Source: UBA6168 sp964573725 (GTDB lineage Bacteria; Bacteroidota; Bacteroidia; Chitinophagales; Saprospiraceae). From it: a stretch of 64,000 nucleotides of DNA. The notes under the pieces were generated by a model. That model was not told where the DNA came from and did not search any database. It worked only from the letters and a program-made list of their open reading frames with translations. The stretch lies in NCBI GenBank assembly GCA_964573725.1, contig CAZNLJ010000008.1, positions 62,001 through 126,000 on the forward strand, in the 5' to 3' direction. The position numbers were made by a program, and so were the translations under genes. This document shows, in pieces, positions 59,699 through 64,000 of this stretch; the stretch's first letter is position 1; every line of letters starts with the position of its first letter.

Positions 59699-60043
59699 CT
59701 ATCGGGGCAAAAAAACGAAATTCGCGCCGAGGTCGCTCAGGACGAACAAGCACAGTTTGTCAGGGTGGTTGCTGTACAGCAGCTTGAAATCATCCACCTT
59801 TTCCGGGGCGATGAGTTGTTTGGCGACGAATTCCTCCAGGGTGGAGGCGTTGACGGACCAGTTGCTGTGCACCTTCTCCTTATCCACTATATTTATGCCA
59901 ATATCGATAAGGTTCTTGTGAATGACGAAAATAGGGTAGTTGGAGACATCCTGGGTGGTGATGGTTTCTGCGGCATCGGTCATCAAGCCGCGGAAAGCGG
60001 ATAGCTCCTGTTCCAATATCTTGAAATGGGGGGATTTTTCCAT
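59699..60043 (-). CDS. Small conserved Bacteroidota protein of unknown function
   Basis: The 114-residue soluble protein has no signal peptide. Recognisable blocks are QDVSNYPIFVIHKN, VDKEKVHSNWSVNASTLEEFV and a C-terminal CLFVLSDLGANFVFLPR. I recall near-identical blocks in uncharacterised proteins across Bacteroidota, so it is a real gene, but no function is known to me. The ATG at 60043 fits the conserved start; the frame stays open upstream across the end of the next gene, which is rejected. Confidence 0.75.
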   Translation of the reverse strand: MEKSPHFKILEQELSAFRGLMTDAAETITTQDVSNYPIFVIHKNLIDIGINIVDKEKVHSNWSVNASTLEEFVAKQLIAPEKVDDFKLLYSNHPDKLCLFVLSDLGANFVFLPR

Positions 60044-60198
60044 AGCGAAGGTGGTGGCAAGGTCCGCCGGACGCACATCGGCCCGGGCTTGCCGGTACAT
60101 GGCGTGGCGACATGGTTCCGGAAGGCCCTCCCGTTTGTCGGGGAGGTTCTTCCGGAACGCGGCACAAAGATAGGCAAGCGGAGCGGAACGCGGGCGGA

Positions 60199-63100
60199 TC
60201 ACCAGATGGCGCCGATGCCGATATCCCAAAGTGCGCGGTTGAGGCGCGGGATATCCGACGACAGGATTTGCCTGGCCTGGCTTTCGAAGGAAAGGGCGAC
60301 AGGCTGCAAAGCCTCGAACTGTTGCCGGGAACCCTGGTTGACACGGGGTATGTCGCTTTCGGTTTGGTTGAGGAGGAACAGGTACTCCGCGGTGAATTTG
60401 TTGGGGAAATTTTCCACGTCGTCGTATGCTTTGGATTTCCGCTGGACCATGGCTTGGTCCCATTCCCGCATCCGGTCGAGTAGCCGGACGGCATCCTTCC
60501 GGAGGGCTGCGGCGGAATCCGGTAAAAGGGGAAGCAAGTCTTCCAGCCGTTTGCGCCGCTCGTCCATGGTTTGGACCGACAGGTGCAGGCGGGTAAGCGT
60601 ATGTTCGAGGGTATCCATGAAGGAATCGTAGGCCTGGTAGCTCGCGTCGTCGACCTCGTACTGCGGATTGGGAAGAACAAGCACGGTGGTGGTGCGGGAC
60701 ATCGAATCGGTCCGGAGTGTGGCGGTATAGGTTCCCGGGGATACCTTGTGGCCGCGGTAGCTCCCTTCGATGTAGACATGGGGTACGCCGGGCAGGGTGG
60801 TGTGACGGAGGTCCCAGACGAATCGGTTCAGGCCGGGTCTTTTGGAGAGGGTCGGCGGGGCGGGCGGGCCACCGTCGTAGGCGAGGAAAGCGGTATCCGG
60901 AATCGACGAGAAAACCCGGACGACCTTGTTGCGGGCATCGGTAATGGTCAAGGTCAGGGGCTGCTTGTCCGCGAGTTGTTCCGGCAGGTGATAATACAGC
61001 ACGGCGCCGGTCGGCGGATTGACACCGCGGGTGGGGTGGGCGCCGGAGAATTGTTCCGTGTTGCCGTCCAGTTCACTACGGCCGGTAAGCAACCGGGTTT
61101 CCTGCGGTCGGAACAGGGTGAACCCCTTGGAATCCGGGTGGTACTGCCGCAGCAGCGGGAGGTCGTCCAGGATCCAGCAGGAGCGGCCGGAAGTGGCGGC
61201 GATGAGGTCGTCCTGATGGATACGAAGGTCGGTGATGGGCGTCACCGGGAGGTTGAGTTGGAAAGGGTACCAGCGCGTGCCACCGTCCCAGGAGATCAGG
61301 ATACCGGTTTCGGTGCCGGCGAAGAGTAGGTCTTTCCGTTCGTGATCCTCCCGGACGACGCGGGTGAAGGCGCCGGCGGGGATGCCCTGGTTGATGGCGG
61401 TCCAGGTGTTTCCGTAATCGGTGGATTTGTAGAGCCCCGGGGTGTGGTCGTTGAATTTGTAGCGGGTGGTCGCGATATAGACGGTGGCGGGGTCATGGGG
61501 GGATACTTCGATGGCATTGATGAGGCATTCCGGCAGGCCGGGCGGGGTGACGTTTCGCCAGGTCCGCCCGCCGTCGCGGGTCAGGTGGACCAGGCCGTCG
61601 TCGCTGCCTGTCCAGATCAGACCCTTTTCATGCGGGGATTCCGACACATAACTCAGGGTGCCGTAGTTTTCGGCGCCGACGGCCTCATTGGTGTAGGGGC
61701 CGCCGCCTTTCCCTTGTTTTTCCTTTTCATTACGGGTGAGGTCGGGGGAGATTTCCTCCCAGGTCAGGCCCTTGTCGCGGGTCCGGAGCAGGTATTGGGC
61801 GCCATGGTAGTACGTGTCCGGTTCATGTCGGGACCAGACGATGGGGGCGTTCCAATTATACCGGTATCTCATATCCCGGGCATCGCGGGACAGGTACTGG
61901 ATGGGGGCGGCCATGATATTGGTGCCGGCCCGGGATTCCATGTCGAAGATTTCGATGGTGCCGAGGTAGCTGCCGCCCATGACGAGACGCGGGTTGTCGG
62001 GATCGAAGGCGAGGAAGGCGCTTTCGCCGCCGGCGCTGGCCGTCCAGCTGCGCGGGGTGATCCCGCTGCTGCCGAATTCCTGGCTGGCGATGGCGAGGGA
62101 GGTGTTGTCCTGTTGGCCGGCGTAGATCCGGTAGGGGAAGCCGTTGTCCACGTTCAGCCGGTAGAGTTGCGCGGTGGGCATATTGTCCTGGCCGGACCAG
62201 GTTTGCCCGCCGTTCAAGGTGATACCGACCCCTCCGTCATCGGCGATGGCCATGTTCCGGGGGTTATGGGGATGGATCCAGAGGTCGTGGTAATCCCCGT
62301 GGGGCCCTTCGACCACTTCCCAGGATCGGCCGCCGTCGGCGGACCGGAGGGCGGCTGCGCTGAGTACGTAGACCGTGGATTCGTCGGTCGGGTCGACGAA
62401 GACTTCCGTGTAATACCAGGCACGTTGGACGAGGCGGTGGTCGGCGGATACGCGGGTCCAGTGGCCGCCGGCGTCTGTGGAGACGAACAGTCCGCCCAGT
62501 TCGCGGTCGGAATCGCTTTCCACCAGGGCATAGACCCTGTCCGGCCGGGAGGGACAAACGGCGACGGCCATCTTGCCGAGTTCGGCGGGGAGGCCTTGGC
62601 GGATGGGAGTCCAGGAATCCCCGCCATCGGTGGATTTGTAGAGTCCGCTGCCGGGCCCGCCACTGATGACCTTCCAGGGGCGCCGGCCATGCTCCCACAG
62701 GGCGGCATAGAGCACATCCGGATCGTGGGGGTCCATGGAAAGTTCGACCCCGCCGGTTTGTTGGTCGACATAGAGTACTTTTTTCCAAGTCTCCCCGCCG
62801 TCGGTACTGCGGAAGATCCCCCTGTCCTCGGAAGGTCCGTAGAGGGGGCCTTGCGCAGCCACGAACACCCGGTCGGGGTTGTTCGGGTCGATGCGGATCC
62901 GGGCGATGTGTTGCGTGTTTTTCAAACCGATAGGTCGCCAGGTCATCCCGCCGTCGCGGGAGCGGTACATGCCGTCGCCGTGGTGGGTCATCACACCGCG
63001 GACGGGGTGTTCCCCCATGCCGACATAAACGGTGTTCGGGTGGCTTGGGGCGACGGCGATGGCACCGACCGATCCGGTGCCGACGAATCCGTCCGTGATA

Positions 63101-63369
63101 TTGGACCAGGTGACGCCCATGTCCTCGGTTTTCCAGACGCCGCCGCCGGTGGTCCCCATATAATAGGTACCTACCTGGTCCGGCACGCCGGCGACAGCCA
63201 CGGCCCGGCCACCGCGGAAAGGGCCGATGCTACGCCATCGGAGCGGTTGGAAGAACGTGTCGTAGCTGATGCCCGACCAGCGCGTAGGGGCAGCCGCCCC
63301 TTGTTGGGCGAAGGTTGCCGGCAGGAAGTGCAGCATGGAAAAGGACAGGAAGAGGCAGTAACGAAGCAT
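60199..63369 (-). CDS. Large secreted Asp-box (BNR/VPS10-like) beta-propeller protein
   Basis: The 1056-residue exported protein has a signal peptide (about 1-21) followed by two beta-propellers made of about eleven Asp-box repeats (S/T-x-D-x-G-x-T-W), e.g. KSTDGGDSWTP, RSTDGGETWKK and LTRDGGRTWRN. The region from about 780 on is different: an Ig-like stretch and a helical tail. This is the sortilin/VPS10-like 'glycosyl hydrolase' class common in Bacteroidota, which lacks proven glycosidase residues and whose role is unknown, probably binding or degrading exported peptides or glycans. The start at 63369 opens the signal peptide. Confidence 0.88.
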   Translation of the reverse strand: MLRYCLFLSFSMLHFLPATFAQQGAAAPTRWSGISYDTFFQPLRWRSIGPFRGGRAVAVAGVPDQVGTYYMGTTGGGVWKTEDMGVTWSNITDGFVGTGSVGAIAVAPSHPNTVYVGMGEHPVRGVMTHHGDGMYRSRDGGMTWRPIGLKNTQHIARIRIDPNNPDRVFVAAQGPLYGPSEDRGIFRSTDGGETWKKVLYVDQQTGGVELSMDPHDPDVLYAALWEHGRRPWKVISGGPGSGLYKSTDGGDSWTPIRQGLPAELGKMAVAVCPSRPDRVYALVESDSDRELGGLFVSTDAGGHWTRVSADHRLVQRAWYYTEVFVDPTDESTVYVLSAAALRSADGGRSWEVVEGPHGDYHDLWIHPHNPRNMAIADDGGVGITLNGGQTWSGQDNMPTAQLYRLNVDNGFPYRIYAGQQDNTSLAIASQEFGSSGITPRSWTASAGGESAFLAFDPDNPRLVMGGSYLGTIEIFDMESRAGTNIMAAPIQYLSRDARDMRYRYNWNAPIVWSRHEPDTYYHGAQYLLRTRDKGLTWEEISPDLTRNEKEKQGKGGGPYTNEAVGAENYGTLSYVSESPHEKGLIWTGSDDGLVHLTRDGGRTWRNVTPPGLPECLINAIEVSPHDPATVYIATTRYKFNDHTPGLYKSTDYGNTWTAINQGIPAGAFTRVVREDHERKDLLFAGTETGILISWDGGTRWYPFQLNLPVTPITDLRIHQDDLIAATSGRSCWILDDLPLLRQYHPDSKGFTLFRPQETRLLTGRSELDGNTEQFSGAHPTRGVNPPTGAVLYYHLPEQLADKQPLTLTITDARNKVVRVFSSIPDTAFLAYDGGPPAPPTLSKRPGLNRFVWDLRHTTLPGVPHVYIEGSYRGHKVSPGTYTATLRTDSMSRTTTVLVLPNPQYEVDDASYQAYDSFMDTLEHTLTRLHLSVQTMDERRKRLEDLLPLLPDSAAALRKDAVRLLDRMREWDQAMVQRKSKAYDDVENFPNKFTAEYLFLLNQTESDIPRVNQGSRQQFEALQPVALSFESQARQILSSDIPRLNRALWDIGIGAIW

Positions 63370-63458
63370 GGTTCCGATTGATTTGAAAGATGTGGCAGGC
63401 GGACAGGCGGTACCGGCGACGGGCCCGACCGCCCGCTTTCCCGTCGGTCCTCAGCCGG

Positions 63459-64000
63459 TCAGCGGCCCCTCCGGCCCATGGTAAGCAAAAGGCTGTCGAT
63501 ATCCGGACCGACCGAAAGCAGGTCCGTGTTCTCCTGCACGAGGAATCCCTCCCTGAGCATGAGCCGGACATGTGCCAGCAGGAGGTCGTAATAACCGTCC
63601 GGGTTCAACAGGCCGATGGGTTTGTCATGGAGCTGCAGTTGGCGCCAGGTCAATATTTCGAAGCATTCGTCCAGGGTGCCGAATCCGCCGGGCAGGACGA
63701 TGAAGCCGTCGGAGCGGGCGGCCATGACCGCTTTCCGCTCGTGCATGGTGCGGGTGACGACGAGTTTCTGCAGGCCGGTGTGGCAGGCTTCCCGTTCTTT
63801 CAGGAAATCCGGGATGACGCCCAACACCTGTCCGCCTGCCGACAGGGCGGCATCGGCGAGGATTCCCATCAGGCCGACGTTTCCGGCACCATAGACGAGC
63901 CGGATACCGCGTTCCGCCAGGGTACGGCCCACCTCCGCCGCCAGGTCGGCGTATTTGCCGTCGTGCCCGGTCCGGGCACCACAGAAGACCGTGATGGATG
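63459..64000 (-). CDS. LOG-family protein, N-terminus cut by window end
   Basis: The minus-strand frame stays open to the window edge, giving the last 180 or so residues of a short LOG protein (TIGR00730 type). It shows ITVFCGARTG near the cut N-terminus, LVYGAGNVGLMG, the MHERKAVMAARSDGFI block and the catalytic PGGFGTLDE. In this subgroup the conserved pattern is closest to cytokinin riboside 5'-monophosphate phosphoribohydrolases. It is a second family member besides the longer one at 7.9-8.6 kb. The true start lies beyond the window. Confidence 0.9.
   Translation of the reverse strand, partial: SITVFCGARTGHDGKYADLAAEVGRTLAERGIRLVYGAGNVGLMGILADAALSAGGQVLGVIPDFLKEREACHTGLQKLVVTRTMHERKAVMAARSDGFIVLPGGFGTLDECFEILTWRQLQLHDKPIGLLNPDGYYDLLLAHVRLMLREGFLVQENTDLLSVGPDIDSLLLTMGRRGR

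Noticed and set aside
58025..60004. A 659-residue plus-strand open frame opposite the hybrid kinase
   Set aside because: The kinase on the minus strand has all expected motifs; this is its shadow.
61342..63381. A long plus-strand open frame opposite the Asp-box protein
   Set aside because: Its Gly/Asp/Val-rich repeats are the reverse reading of the Asp-box repeats; no start context or domain.

Overview
This 64 kb window reads as the chromosome of a GC-rich free-living Bacteroidota. The phylum call rests on a gliding lipoprotein GldH, an Omp28-family lipoprotein next to a DUF6029-type outer-membrane protein and a TlpA thioredoxin, the near absence of Shine-Dalgarno sequences, and repeated promoter boxes of the Bacteroidota type (TAnnTTTG, sometimes with TTTG about 20 nt upstream). 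The high GC would fit a Saprospiria-like lineage, but the sequence does not settle the order. No insertion sequence, phage or CRISPR array was seen.

Layout. 0-4 kb: the end of a UvrD-family helicase-nuclease, pcm, and a 2-oxoacid dehydrogenase E2. 4-9 kb (minus strand): a DsbD-type reductase with doubled sensor domains, a stand-alone copy of that domain, a small membrane protein and a LOG-family enzyme. 9-15 kb: a GMC oxidoreductase followed by a protein very like the eukaryotic sphingolipid delta-4 desaturase; then recX, a PLP decarboxylase and a metal-ligand-poor amidohydrolase. 15-20 kb: yebC and dnaE. 19.8-24.8 kb (minus strand): a compact NAD-linked [NiFe] hydrogenase operon hoxF-hoxUY-hoxH-hoxW, in which the diaphorase subunit HoxU and the hydrogenase small subunit HoxY are one polypeptide. 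25-35 kb: glutaryl-CoA dehydrogenase, a TMTC-like membrane glycosyltransferase with TPRs, gldH coupled to a VWA gene, a lipoprotein, pirin, thiL and a sodium/solute symporter. 35-40.6 kb: the TlpA / DUF6029 / Omp28 cluster, prfA and tsaB. 40.6-46 kb: a gene-free stretch, two cysteine-free ArsR-type regulators, prs and an SF1 helicase. 46-56.5 kb: tRNA-Ala, a NatAB-type ABC exporter, an XRE/IrrE-like regulator, a phosphodiesterase, an aminotransferase, an acyl-CoA ligase and a glycosyltransferase. 56.9-64 kb: tRNA-Gln, a hybrid histidine kinase with its own Hpt protein, a small conserved protein, a large secreted Asp-box protein and a second LOG enzyme cut by the window end.

How parts work together. 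HoxF, HoxUY and HoxH would form a cytoplasmic NAD+-reducing hydrogenase matured by HoxW; the hyp maturation genes are not in the window. DsbD, the secreted DsbD-alpha protein, TlpA and the CxxC lipoprotein suggest active extracytoplasmic thiol chemistry. E2, glutaryl-CoA dehydrogenase and acyl-CoA ligase point to acyl-CoA catabolism. Several pairs are translationally coupled by ATGA overlaps (gldH/VWA, the ABC pair, kinase/Hpt).

All assignments come from reading translations and motifs by eye; no database search was run.
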